Shown piece by piece: positions 24,323 to 32,553 of a DNA stretch of 64,000 nucleotides. The stretch covers positions 71,634 through 135,633 of the forward strand of contig JBDKKW010000001.1 of NCBI GenBank assembly GCA_039795895.1. Direction: 5' to 3'. The position numbers and the translations under genes were made by a program. A model generated the notes under the pieces. It was given only the letters and a program-made list of their open reading frames with translations. It was not told the DNA's origin and made no database searches. Every line of letters starts with the position of its first letter. The stretch's first letter is position 1. The stretch is from JBBTSQ01 sp039795895 (GTDB taxonomy: Bacteria; Patescibacteriota; Minisyncoccia; Phycocordibacterales; JBAYGS01).

Positions 24323-25024
24323 ATGAAAAATAAATTAGAAAAATCTACACAAACTATTTCCCAATTGCGTGTTGCCATCGCTTCAGTGGATGCGGTACTT
24401 TTTGCTGTGGTGGACGGAATGGTTTATACACTTTTGGTACCCGTGCATCGCCCACCTTTTTATGTGCATATGCATGGTTTGCCAGGAGGAGTAATCGGAC
24501 CAGACGAAGATGCTACGGAATCTGCTACGAGACACTTGAAAGAAAAAGCGGGGGTGACGCAGGTACATATTGAGCAACTCTATACGTTTAGTGCTCCAGA
24601 GCGAGACAAACGTAGTCGATCGATTTCCATTGCGTATATGGCACTCGTATCTCCTGATCAATTTTCTGCAATTGCAGAAAAGACGGGCGGCAAATGGTTT
24701 CCGGTGAAGATGCTTCCTACGCTTGCCTATGATCACAAAGATATTATTGCGATGGGACTTGAGCGTTTGCAGGGTAAGCTTGCCTACACCAATATCGTCG
24801 CTCATCTGCTCCCAGAACATTTTACGCTGACTGAGTTGCAGCATATGTACGAGACAATTCTCGAGCGAAAATTTGATAAGCGAAACTTTAGAAAAAAGAT
24901 GGTGTCGATTGGATTGGTCAAAGAGGTAGGTAAGAAAAAGAAGACTATACACAAGCCCGCCGAATTGTACTCGTTTGTGAAGAAAGATCTGACGGTAATT
25001 CCTGAGATTCGATCGGCACTCTAA
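24323..25024 (+). CDS. NrtR-like Nudix-related transcriptional regulator
   Basis: 233 residues: a Nudix-like domain (residues ~14-150) with a degraded box (GGVIGPDEDATESATRHLKE, where RE and EE are RH and EK), so it should bind but not cleave its ligand, followed by a winged-helix region (FTLTELQHMYETIL ... FRKKMVSIGLVKE). This is the architecture of NrtR, which senses ADP-ribose and controls NAD-biosynthesis genes. Its position beside NADAR, Nudix and NAD-kinase-like genes fits. The regulated genes are not shown by the sequence. Confidence 0.82.
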   Translation: MKNKLEKSTQTISQLRVAIASVDAVLFAVVDGMVYTLLVPVHRPPFYVHMHGLPGGVIGPDEDATESATRHLKEKAGVTQVHIEQLYTFSAPERDKRSRSISIAYMALVSPDQFSAIAEKTGGKWFPVKMLPTLAYDHKDIIAMGLERLQGKLAYTNIVAHLLPEHFTLTELQHMYETILERKFDKRNFRKKMVSIGLVKEVGKKKKTIHKPAELYSFVKKDLTVIPEIRSAL

Positions 25025-25063
25025 TTCGTCTCCTGAAGAAAACTCGTATATACTTATCTCTAT

Positions 25064-25411
25064 ATGTCATACGAAGCACAGTCTGTACTTGCAGTAGAAA
25101 AGATTCCTACGAGAGAGGAGGTGATGCGAATTTTTGCTGGATACGTGGGCGATCGAGCTTCCACAATCGCGTATGAGCAGTTTGATCAGTATGGTCCGGT
25201 ATTGCTCGATGTTGAGGTGGCTGGAAGTGGCCCCGGAGAGTCGATTCAGTATCAGTATATGCGCAAAGGGGAATTCTCAGGTCAGCCGACCAGATCTGAG
25301 ACTACTATCCATGTCGTATTTTACAAAGACGGAATTCCGGGCGGTGGATATAATCTCGCTCGATACAACGAAGAGACTCGGAATTGGGAGGAACAAAACA
25401 AACCAGCATAA
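25064..25411 (+). CDS. Small unknown soluble protein
   Basis: 115 residues, no signal peptide; mixed alpha/beta with a Gly-rich stretch (KDGIPGGGYNLARYNEETRNWE). It ends 2 bp before the next gene, so probably co-transcribed with it. No family recognised. Confidence 0.65.
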   Translation: MSYEAQSVLAVEKIPTREEVMRIFAGYVGDRASTIAYEQFDQYGPVLLDVEVAGSGPGESIQYQYMRKGEFSGQPTRSETTIHVVFYKDGIPGGGYNLARYNEETRNWEEQNKPA

Positions 25412-25413
25412 TT

Positions 25414-26085
25414 ATGAAAAATTTTGCGTTAATTATTGGAATACTTGTGGTCCTCAGTGTAGTGGGATCATTTTTCTATAAACCTGTTTCAAAAATTACA
25501 GACGTCCGCGATGGCACCTATCTGATTGATGGACAGAGTGTGACATTGGTAGATGGTGTAGGTACTATTGATCTTGGAATCGACTCAGCAAGTTCAAAGT
25601 CGACCATTGCTTATTTTGGCAATGAGGCAGTAGGTGATTTAAATAATGATGGTGTTGTAGACAAAGCGTTTTTGGTTACTAAAACGGGTGCAGGTAGTGG
25701 TACTTTTTATTATCTCGTAGGCGCTCTGCGCACCACCGATGGGTATGTTGGTACCGATGCGGTCTTTTTGGGCGACCGTATTGCTCCGCAGACCACTGAA
25801 ATACGAAATGGTCTCGTCATTGTCAATTATGCTGATCGATCTCTTGGTGAAAGTTTCGCGATATCACCGTCACATGGAAAAAGTGTTTGGCTCAAGGTTG
25901 ATCCGAAGACGCTCAAATTTGGCGAAGTGGTTCAGAATTTTGAAGGTGAGTCTGATTCGAACCGTTTGAATTTGAGTATGCAGAAATACACTTCAGACAA
26001 ACTCGGTATTACCTTTTTTATCCCAGGAATTATTTTGTTGAAACAAAAGAATTGGGTACCGCAGAACGTTTGTATACACAAATAA
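25414..26085 (+). CDS. Membrane-anchored exported protein, N-terminal part of a frameshifted gene
   Basis: Starts MKNFALIIGILVVLSVVGSFF, an N-terminal membrane anchor. The exported domain includes an acidic FG-GAP/EF-like loop (GDLNNDGVVDKAF, residues ~71-83). The frame stops at 26085, but the natural continuation lies in the -1 frame: after the six-T run at 26014-26019 that frame reads YPRNYFVETKELGTAERLY and goes on to 26441. One inserted T, or a -1 slip, joins them. Confidence 0.7.
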   Translation: MKNFALIIGILVVLSVVGSFFYKPVSKITDVRDGTYLIDGQSVTLVDGVGTIDLGIDSASSKSTIAYFGNEAVGDLNNDGVVDKAFLVTKTGAGSGTFYYLVGALRTTDGYVGTDAVFLGDRIAPQTTEIRNGLVIVNYADRSLGESFAISPSHGKSVWLKVDPKTLKFGEVVQNFEGESDSNRLNLSMQKYTSDKLGITFFIPGIILLKQKNWVPQNVCIHK

Positions 26086-26441
26086 CTCTGACTGATGACA
26101 CCAAAGAAAATCGAGCGGTTCGAGAGGGACGGTCATCGGGGCGTGAAGGTCCAGTAGCTATTACTCTTGATTTTTATCAAAACTTCGAAAAGACTGCGCC
26201 ACTTGCGTGGGTAAAAGACGATGCTCGTTCCAATTTTAAATTCTCAGATCACACCTATCAAGAAATTATCTTGGCAGGGAAGCCTGCGGTACGGTATGGA
26301 TGGAGTGGTTTGTATGAAGCGCTTGGAGTCGTGCTCGCACACAAAGAATACATGCTTTCGATATCGGTCACCTATCTGACTCAGAAGGATACAATCTATC
26401 AGGATTTTGAAGGGATATTAAAGACGGTAACATTTCATTAA
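26052..26441 (+). CDS. C-terminal part of the same frameshifted gene
   Basis: Open in the frame entered at the T-run 26014-26019; the TTG at 26052 is not a convincing start. About 130 residues ending in a compact domain (ITLTDDTKENRAV ... EGILKTVTFH). Read with 25414-26085 it gives a single protein of about 342 residues. Either a real pseudogene, a sequencing indel at the homopolymer, or slippage. Confidence 0.65.
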   Translation: MGTAERLYTQITLTDDTKENRAVREGRSSGREGPVAITLDFYQNFEKTAPLAWVKDDARSNFKFSDHTYQEIILAGKPAVRYGWSGLYEALGVVLAHKEYMLSISVTYLTQKDTIYQDFEGILKTVTFH

Positions 26442-26453
26442 TTTGCAAAAAGT

Positions 26454-26792
26454 ATGACTGAATCATTTGAACAGCTAAAGGTGACCGAAGAGGAGGTCCT
26501 CGACGGTCTGAATCGATTGGGGATTGAGGATGAGTCGGCAAAAGCACTTTTGGATAGGTTTGTTCTGCAACTCCAGGCGGAATCAGATACGCGTGGGCAG
26601 GAGAGCGGTGAGGCTTCGGCGCGGGCAAGTCTTGAGGCCGATTTTGTCTTGGCGAGTTTGTATGCAAAAACTGATCAATACAAAGATGAGGCGTACACGG
26701 CGCTCGAGCAACTTTTTGATCAGGCTTCGGCGCATGGCTTTGAGGATATTACTCAAAAAGCTTTAGATTTGATGGACGTTTTAAATCAATGA
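26454..26792 (+). CDS. Small acidic helical protein, unknown
   Basis: 112 residues, strongly acidic and all-helical in appearance (LNRLGIEDESAKALLDRF, TALEQLFDQASAHGF), perhaps a short TPR-like bundle. It lies 12 bp after the frameshifted gene. No family recognised. Confidence 0.65.
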   Translation: MTESFEQLKVTEEEVLDGLNRLGIEDESAKALLDRFVLQLQAESDTRGQESGEASARASLEADFVLASLYAKTDQYKDEAYTALEQLFDQASAHGFEDITQKALDLMDVLNQ

Positions 26793-26865
26793 TAGCCTAC
26801 ACAGGCAACTTCCCTTAGAAAAGGGGGTATGGTATGCTTACCAGCGTTATACATAATTAATTTAT

Positions 26866-27123
26866 ATGGCACCAAAAGCTACTTCTGCATTTATGAAGCC
26901 TCTCACTGTGAGCGCAGACCTCGCAGCTATTGTCGGTAAAGGTCCTATGCCTCGATCTGAGGTGGTAAAGGCTCTCTGGGTATACATCAAGAAAGCAAAT
27001 CTCCAGGATCCAAAGAATAAGCGAAATATCAATGCTGACGCTCCACTCAAGAAGGTGTTTGGTGGTAAGGCAGTAGTGAATATGTTTGAGATGACCAAGC
27101 TCGTTTCAAAGCATTTGTCTTAA
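26866..27123 (+). CDS. SWIB/MDM2 domain protein
   Basis: 85 residues comprising a single SWIB domain: MKPLTVSADLAAIVGKGPMPRSEVVKALW at the start (two helices, positions ~10-38), then LQDPKNKRNINADAPLKKVF and the closing MFEMTKLVSKHL. SWIB proteins occur in eukaryotic chromatin complexes and in Chlamydiae and some CPR, where they may be DNA-binding or chromatin-like. The stop codon is directly followed by hairpin element 2. Confidence 0.9.
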   Translation: MAPKATSAFMKPLTVSADLAAIVGKGPMPRSEVVKALWVYIKKANLQDPKNKRNINADAPLKKVFGGKAVVNMFEMTKLVSKHLS

Positions 27124-27247
27124 ATAATTAACAAAACGCACCCATCTGCTTTGTTGTCGATTCCGTTCGCTTCCGCAATGTACTATTCGTACATCTTGGG
27201 CGCGATACTCATCGACGCCTCGCATCTAGGTGCGTTTTGTTAATTAT
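27124..27247. repeat. Hairpin element 2 (variable outer arms, conserved inner blocks)
   Basis: Perfect 19-bp arms at 27124-27142 and 27229-27247, starting one base after the SWIB stop codon. Internal blocks ATCTGCTTTGTTG and GACGCCTCGCATCTAGG match the other elements; the inner hairpin is ATGTAC/GTACAT around TATTC (near 27178-27194). Confidence 0.8.
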
Positions 27248-27260
27248 GATTGAATGTTAC

Positions 27261-27297
27261 AAAAGGGCGGGCGCCGTAGGCGCCCGCCCTTTTGTTT
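27261..27297. terminator. Intrinsic terminator, GGCGCC-GTA-GGCGCC core
   Basis: AAAAGGGCGGGCGCC, GTA, GGCGCCCGCCCTTTT, then a T-rich run. Same loop core as at 44474 and 53438. Confidence 0.9.
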
Positions 27298-27298
27298 G

Positions 27299-27327
27299 TT
27301 GACAGAATATCGTTTAGGGTTGATAAT
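27299..27327 (+). promoter_or_regulatory. Strong promoter of the cold-shock protein leader
   Basis: TTGACA, 17-bp spacer, GATAAT; it implies a 5' leader of about 250 nt before the cold-shock ATG. Confidence 0.8.
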
Positions 27328-27333
27328 GCCAGG

Positions 27334-27562
27334 AGTGCAAAAGAAGCACGGAAGCGTAGTCGAATTTCTAGAGAGCCTGTGAACAATCTAATGCCTAGAT
27401 GAAAGGTTCAAATGTACTGCGAAAATTGTGAAGCGTGAGGAGGTGATGCCTAAGCATCATCGACGAGCGATGAATAATTTGTAGCGTACATTTGAGACTT
27501 TGATCAGGCAAACGCAGAATTTGCGGATTATTTAAAAGTGGTTAGATTGCGAACAGGCTCAT
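27334..27562 (+). ncRNA. Structured RNA in the cold-shock gene leader (6S-like rod shape)
   Basis: Long-range closing stem GAGCCTGTGAACAATCTAA (27373-27391) with TTAGATTGCGAACAGGCTC (27542-27560), 17 of 19 paired. A second stem is AAAGGTTCAAATGTAC (27402-27417) with GTACATTTGAGACTTT (27486-27501). The apical hairpin is GATGC-CTAA-GCATC (27445-27458). Between the stems is a large bulge whose 3' side carries its own hairpin. No terminator precedes the cold-shock gene, so a leader thermosensor (as in E. coli cspA) is most likely; a 6S-like RNA is the alternative. Confidence 0.5.
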
Positions 27563-27582
27563 ATTAAAAAACAAAATACACA

Positions 27583-27780
27583 ATGCAAGGTACAATCAAA
27601 ACATTGACCCCAAAGGGATTCGGATTCATTGCTCGCCCAGGCGAGACAAAGGATTTGTTCTTCCACTCATCACAATTGAACGGTGTTCGATTTGAGGAGC
27701 TCCGAGAAGGTGATGCTGTCACTTTCGAAGTCACACAGGGTGACAAGGGTCCTGCAGCAACAAACGTTTCTCGCGCGTAA
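27583..27780 (+). CDS. Cold-shock domain protein
   Basis: 65 residues, one CSD. RNP1 is KGFGFIAR (residues ~10-17) and RNP2 is LFFHSS (~26-31). Binds single-stranded RNA/DNA and melts RNA structure. CspA-like, without the extended tail of eukaryotic Y-box proteins. Preceded by a long structured leader and followed by its own terminator. Confidence 0.95.
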   Translation: MQGTIKTLTPKGFGFIARPGETKDLFFHSSQLNGVRFEELREGDAVTFEVTQGDKGPAATNVSRA

Positions 27781-27783
27781 GCG

Positions 27784-27826
27784 AAAACAAAACACCCCGA
27801 GCTAAAGCTCGGGGTGTTTTGTTTTT
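27784..27826 (+). terminator. Intrinsic terminator of the cold-shock gene
   Basis: AACACCCCGAGCT / AGCTCGGGGTGTT stem extended by A- and T-tracts. Confidence 0.9.
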
Positions 27827-27895
27827 GTGGCTTTCCTCGCTCCTACCACGCAAGCTAGTAGCTCTCAGCTCCTTTTCGTGTTACAGTAGCCCCCT

Positions 27896-29359
27896 ATGGC
27901 CAAAGCCGACACTATACTTTCATTTGAAGACGCTTCGTTTGAATACGGGCACAATAAACCCATCTTGGATGAGGTGAATTTTTCCGTGCGTCGAGGCACC
28001 AAGACCACCATTATGGGTCAAAATGGTGCGGGCAAAAGTACGCTTTTTCAGCTCATCACGGGTGCTCTCAAACTTGAAAATGGGAACGTAAATATTTTGA
28101 ATGGCGTGAGTATCGCTCTCTCTCGCCAGGTGATCCCACGAGCCGATGTCGAGCTCACCGTCCGAGCGTTTTTTGAAAAATGTTTCCCAAATAAGGTCTA
28201 CGACATTGATCCCCGTATTGATGCGGTGCTTGAAGTGGTCAATCTGAAAGGTCACGAAAAAATGCATGAGCGGATTGTGAAGACTTTTTCTGGCGGTCAG
28301 CAGGCACGTCTTTTGCTTGCTTCAGCACTGATCCAGGATCCTGACCTACTCCTCCTCGATGAGCCGACCAACAACCTCGACAAAGCTGGTATTGAGCATC
28401 TCACCCAATTCCTCGTGAACTATGGCAAGACCGTGATTGTGATTTCTCACGATGCCGAATTTCTCAATGCCTTTTCTGATGGCGTGCTTTATCTCGATGT
28501 GCACACTCACAAAGTCGAGCAGTATTCAGGCAACTATTTTGATGTGGTAAAGGAAATTTCGGCTCGTATCGAAAAAGAAAATCGAAAAAACGCTCAGCTC
28601 GCTAAAGAGATTCAGGAAAATAAAGACAAAGCAAACTTTTTCGCCAACAAAGGAGGACAAATGCGCCTCGTAGCAAAACGAATGCGTGAAAAAGCCGACG
28701 AGCTCGAAGAGTCAAAGGTTGAAGTACGAAAAGAAGACAAGACTATTCGCGCGTTTACTATTCCGATGCAAGAGGGGATTGTGGGTGAGGCAATCAATAT
28801 CTCTTCTTTTTCGGTGATGGGGAAAAATCATAAGCCAGTTGCTCGCAAGGCAAATATTTCTCTCAAAAAAGGTCAGCATTTACTTTTGCGCGGACCAAAC
28901 GGTATCGGCAAGAGTACTTTGCTCGAATCAATCGCCAAGGGCGAGGCCAAAGGCGCTCAGATTGTGCCTGGTGTGAAAGTGGGCTACTATCGCCAAGATT
29001 TCTCGACACTCAATTTTGAAGATACGGTCTACCAGTCTTTGATGGCAGTGATGGATAAGCAGATAGAAGAAACAATGCGCACGATCGCTGCGGGCTTTTT
29101 GATCACCGGAGAAATGATTCATACCAAGATCGGCAGTCTTTCCGAGGGTCAAAAGGGTTTGGTGGCTTTTGCTCGATTGGTGCTTGAAAAACCAGGTCTT
29201 CTTATTTTGGATGAGCCGACCAACCACATCAACTTTCGCCATTTGCCTCTGATTGCTAAAGCCCTCTCTGAATTCAAAGGTGCGATGATTCTCGTATCCC
29301 ACGTCCCAGAATTTGTGGCACAGATTCGTATTGATGAAATATTGGACTTGGAGAAGTAA
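27896..29359 (+). CDS. ABC-F family ATPase
   Basis: 487 residues with two ABC domains and no membrane segments. First domain: Walker A GQNGAGKST, signature FSGGQQARLLLA, Walker B LLLLDEPTNNLD. Linker: charged coiled coil (residues ~220-275, EKENRKNAQLAKEIQENKDK). Second domain: GPNGIGKST, LSEGQKGLVAFA, LLILDEPTNHIN. ABC-F proteins act on the ribosome as translation factors or antibiotic-protection proteins. The short length and lack of a long C-terminal arm do not allow a finer subfamily call. Confidence 0.93.
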   Translation: MAKADTILSFEDASFEYGHNKPILDEVNFSVRRGTKTTIMGQNGAGKSTLFQLITGALKLENGNVNILNGVSIALSRQVIPRADVELTVRAFFEKCFPNKVYDIDPRIDAVLEVVNLKGHEKMHERIVKTFSGGQQARLLLASALIQDPDLLLLDEPTNNLDKAGIEHLTQFLVNYGKTVIVISHDAEFLNAFSDGVLYLDVHTHKVEQYSGNYFDVVKEISARIEKENRKNAQLAKEIQENKDKANFFANKGGQMRLVAKRMREKADELEESKVEVRKEDKTIRAFTIPMQEGIVGEAINISSFSVMGKNHKPVARKANISLKKGQHLLLRGPNGIGKSTLLESIAKGEAKGAQIVPGVKVGYYRQDFSTLNFEDTVYQSLMAVMDKQIEETMRTIAAGFLITGEMIHTKIGSLSEGQKGLVAFARLVLEKPGLLILDEPTNHINFRHLPLIAKALSEFKGAMILVSHVPEFVAQIRIDEILDLEK

Positions 29360-29382
29360 TTTTGTTGGAGTATTATTGGTGT

Positions 29383-29745
29383 ATGAAAATCAACGAAATA
29401 GCGTTTGTGTGTTACCCGGTAGATGATGTAAAGCGGGCACGAGCTTTTTATGAAGGAGTGTTGGGACTGGTACCTGGAAAAGTGTCTGAAGGTAAAGGCT
29501 ACGCCTTTATCGAATATTATATGGGAGCACATACGCTCGCTATTGGTCACGGTGCGCCAAATTTTAAGACGGGGAAGACTGGGGCGACTGTTGCGCTCGA
29601 AGTTGCTGATTTTGACCAGGCTATTAAAGAACTTAAGAAGGCAAAAGTCACTTTTCTAATGGACTGTCATGATTCTTCTGTGTGCAAAATGGCCCTTATT
29701 GCTGATCCTGAGGGGAATCAGATTATGATTCATCGAAGGAAGTAG
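29383..29745 (+). CDS. VOC/glyoxalase-fold protein
   Basis: 120 residues from ATG 29383 (MKINEIAFVCYPVDDVKRA). VOC features: the DVKRARAFYEGVLGL helix and the closing ALIADPEGNQIMIH with its metal-type residues. Members include glyoxalases, dioxygenases and resistance proteins, so the substrate cannot be named. Confidence 0.85.
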   Translation: MKINEIAFVCYPVDDVKRARAFYEGVLGLVPGKVSEGKGYAFIEYYMGAHTLAIGHGAPNFKTGKTGATVALEVADFDQAIKELKKAKVTFLMDCHDSSVCKMALIADPEGNQIMIHRRK

Positions 29746-29761
29746 TTGGAATGAAATAAAA

Positions 29762-29789
29762 AATCCGTACTCGAGAACGAGTACGGATT
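29762..29789. terminator. Bidirectional terminator
   Basis: AATCCGTACTCG / CGAGTACGGATT around an AGAA loop, between convergent genes. On the minus strand it is followed by a T-rich tract. Confidence 0.8.
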
Positions 29790-29794
29790 GTGGG

Positions 29795-30952
29795 TTAAAA
29801 CCTGATTGACCTATAGCCGGATTGACTACTTGTCTTCATTGCCCAACGATTATCGTAGGGGGCGACAATAAGAGTCGATCGAAGCTGGCTCGGATTCGGC
29901 ATTCGAAGTAGCCAGCTGGTGTCAATGTATAATTTACCATCAGACTCACGAAAGACACTGTAGTTCGGAGGTGTAGACATCAACACTCCATCTTTTGTCC
30001 ACGGACGGTCTTGGAAGACCTCGTAGAGCATGAGAGCAGGCTGACTTTCATCGGTCTGACTTCGAGCAAACTGGACAAATGGCAACCAATGAATCCATTC
30101 ACCTATTTTCTCACCGTTAGCGAGAATAAACCCAATAGGTTTTGAACGTGGTTGCAGTGAAGACAAATAGAGAATCCTCGATGGACCTCCGGGTTTACCA
30201 TAATGAAGAAGAGTCTCCATTTCGGCTTCGTCGACTAGACCGCTGTCCTTGAAGTTTTCTTTGTAACCAATCTTTCCTGCATCTCCGAGGAAGGTAACAA
30301 AGTTTCGCATGCTCTTCATCTCACCGTCTAAGCCGGGGAAGGCGATGAGTTTTCCATTCATACGAACGTATTCGAGATCAACTAGATCAGGACGCTCTTT
30401 TGGCAATACAAGAATTCTGTTTCCAGCTGCGCAAGATACGATCAATTCCTGGGTCAGATAATTAACGATCACTGCAAAGATCGGGATGCCACGCCGGACA
30501 CAACTAATCGCTGATGTGGCTCCCGAGATCGAGACAGGCCCGCTGAACTTCTCTTCCCATCTTGCCAAAGCATTGGGGTCTCCCAGAATGTCCCCAATTT
30601 TATTTTCTTTGGGAAACTCTGAAAGAAAAGCTTTGAGTTGGTTTGAGCGATCAGTGGGGTCGCTGATAAATACTGTCCGAAATGATTGGGGGTCATTGGG
30701 ACGAAACGGGTCGTTAAAACATCCACCTTTCGAACCAATCTCCTCGGTGACGACTACGGCACCATTGTCGTATCGGCCGAGTTCAGCGCAGATGGTTATT
30801 TCTGGGCCAGCATCCATACCAAGAGTATCTTTTTTGCCATATGTGGCAATGGGTCTTAAGGCATCTTCGACGGTTGAGTGCCTAAAGTCGTAGTATGCCT
30901 TTAGGGCGGCTGAAATGGCTGCATTGACGTGGGACCTCTCTACACCTTGCAT
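29795..30952 (-). CDS. Divergent inositol-monophosphatase/FBPase-superfamily protein
   Basis: 385 residues. Superfamily signs: VVTEEIGS (metal-binding EE region, residues ~67-74), VFISDPTDRSNQ (~93-104) at the place of the WxxDPxDGTxN motif, SGATSAISCV, and IFAVIVNYLTQELI as in the IMPase core. The Gly-Thr after the second Asp is replaced by Arg-Ser, and the C-terminal WDxA motif is not evident, so it may have lost or changed activity. An AAAGAAAG site precedes the ATG. A minus-strand promoter-like TTGACA lies at 31003-31008, and GATGTA/TACATC (30974-30990) is a palindrome overlapping the -10. Confidence 0.6.
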   Translation of the reverse strand: MQGVERSHVNAAISAALKAYYDFRHSTVEDALRPIATYGKKDTLGMDAGPEITICAELGRYDNGAVVVTEEIGSKGGCFNDPFRPNDPQSFRTVFISDPTDRSNQLKAFLSEFPKENKIGDILGDPNALARWEEKFSGPVSISGATSAISCVRRGIPIFAVIVNYLTQELIVSCAAGNRILVLPKERPDLVDLEYVRMNGKLIAFPGLDGEMKSMRNFVTFLGDAGKIGYKENFKDSGLVDEAEMETLLHYGKPGGPSRILYLSSLQPRSKPIGFILANGEKIGEWIHWLPFVQFARSQTDESQPALMLYEVFQDRPWTKDGVLMSTPPNYSVFRESDGKLYIDTSWLLRMPNPSQLRSTLIVAPYDNRWAMKTSSQSGYRSIRF

Positions 30953-31066
30953 AGAATTATCTTTCTTTCTGTTGATGTAAAAAATACATCAGGTTTTTTA
31001 TTTGTCAAACTTTTCCATTTAAAATAGTATACCTTTCTGTTTAAATTGCAAGTATAATTTGTTTTT

Positions 31067-32350
31067 TTAAAAAGACTTATTGAATGAATCAGTACCAGCC
31101 ACAAAGCCGGTTGTCCAACAGAGCTGTAAAGAATACCCACCACTCGGTCGATCAATATCAAGAATATCACCCACAAGATAGAGGTTGGGGTACAGGCGAG
31201 ACTGCATCGTTTTAAAATCGACTTCAGAAAGCGCGACACCGCCAGAAGTAACAATGGCTTTGTCGACGCCGAGCAGACCTGAGACGTGCAAGGGGATTGC
31301 TTTGAGTAGTTGCACGAGAGCTAAGCGTTCTTCTCGGGTGACGCTGTTGCACTGCGTATCAACATTAATTTTTGAAAGTTCTGCGACTACATTTGCCACG
31401 GCTCCAGGCACAATCTCTCCGAGTACGTTTTTAAATTTCTTATTGCTGTGTGCTTTGAATAATTCTTGGAGTTTGGTATTGAGTTTTCCGTAGTCTTCGG
31501 CAGGGAAGAGGTCGAGGGAAATAAGCACCTCGCCATATTTGAGAAGCTCGGCGATATCAGAACTCATGTTGAGAATAGTTGGACCGCTGACGCCGACGTG
31601 CGTAAAAAGTATTTTACCTTTTTGAACGTCTTGCTTCACTCCGTTTTGTAGCAAGGTGAGCTTTACTTCGGGCAAAGTCACTCCCGAAAGATTCTTTACC
31701 CATTTATCACTCAAAGTAATCGGGACGAGCGATGCTACGGGCTCTGAGACCGTATGCCCGAGCTTTTTGAGCCAGATAAAACCGTCGCCAGTCGAGCCGG
31801 TCTCAGGGCGTGACTTACCGCCGGTAGCAAGAATGAATTTCTTCGCCACAATTTCCTCTCCATTTTTTAAATTCACTGCCAAAATCTTCTTGGTCTTGGT
31901 ATCGGTGACAAAATCTACTACAGACGCATTTGATCGTACAGTAACGTTTCCCTTTTTCAAGTAGTCAACGAGCGTATCCCACACAGATTGTGCGGTGTTG
32001 CTCTCGGGAAATACTCGAAGTTCGTTTTCAATTTTTGTCGGCATGTTTCGACTGTGAAAAAAGTCGAGCGTTTCCTGCACACTCCACTGTGAGAAAGCAG
32101 AAAAAAGAAATTGATCGTTACCCTTAAATTTTGTCAGGAGCTTTCGGGTATCAAATTGGGCGTTGGTGACATTGCACCGTCCACCGCCGGTAATCAAGAG
32201 TTTCTTGCCAAGTGAGTCATTTTTCTCAAGCAAAAGTACGTTTGCACCAAGTTCAGCAGCCCGGCCAGCAGACATCATCCCCGCAGGCCCTCCACCAATG
32301 ACGACCACGTCCCAGACGGTATTTACTCCTTGTTTTGAGCCATTTTTCAT
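31067..32350 (-). CDS. HI0933/YhiN-type FAD-dependent oxidoreductase
   Basis: 427 residues. FAD-binding Rossmann motif VVVIGGGPAGMMSAGRAAELG (GGGPAG at residues ~17-22), then the family hallmark LGKKLLITGGGRCNVTN (~45-61), a helical insert domain, ATGGKSRPETGSTGDG, and a C-terminal GGVALSEVDFKTMQSR ... YLVGDILDIDRPSGGYSLQLCWTTG (split here), typical of the YhiN/HI0933 family. The natural substrate is not established; related BaiN acts on steroid double bonds. The 3' end nearly reaches the upstream region of the 30952 gene. Confidence 0.92.
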   Translation of the reverse strand: MKNGSKQGVNTVWDVVVIGGGPAGMMSAGRAAELGANVLLLEKNDSLGKKLLITGGGRCNVTNAQFDTRKLLTKFKGNDQFLFSAFSQWSVQETLDFFHSRNMPTKIENELRVFPESNTAQSVWDTLVDYLKKGNVTVRSNASVVDFVTDTKTKKILAVNLKNGEEIVAKKFILATGGKSRPETGSTGDGFIWLKKLGHTVSEPVASLVPITLSDKWVKNLSGVTLPEVKLTLLQNGVKQDVQKGKILFTHVGVSGPTILNMSSDIAELLKYGEVLISLDLFPAEDYGKLNTKLQELFKAHSNKKFKNVLGEIVPGAVANVVAELSKINVDTQCNSVTREERLALVQLLKAIPLHVSGLLGVDKAIVTSGGVALSEVDFKTMQSRLYPNLYLVGDILDIDRPSGGYSLQLCWTTGFVAGTDSFNKSF

Positions 32351-32380
32351 ACATTGGCATAGTAGCAGATAATCAAAGTA

Positions 32381-32409
32381 TTGACAAATATACTCTATTG
32401 GTATATACT
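32381..32409 (+). promoter_or_regulatory. Promoter of the DEAD-box helicase gene
   Basis: TTGACA, 17-bp spacer, TATACT. It predicts a ~140-nt leader (32416-32553) with a small TGGC...GCCA hairpin, a plausible site of cold-shock type control. Confidence 0.75.
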
Positions 32410-32553
32410 TGTCGGGTACTCAATTTCTCATTAGTTTTCTTGTTTTGGCGGGTAAGTGCCAAACATATTGCAACCAAACGGTTCCGTATCTAAAAAACTT
32501 TCGAGACATCCCAACTACTCTATTACTTAACAGTTGGAGGTACGAAAGCATAT

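Noticed and set aside
26866..27123. HU-like DNA-binding protein
   Set aside because: Size and charge fit HU, but the sequence matches the SWIB/MDM2 domain motif by motif.
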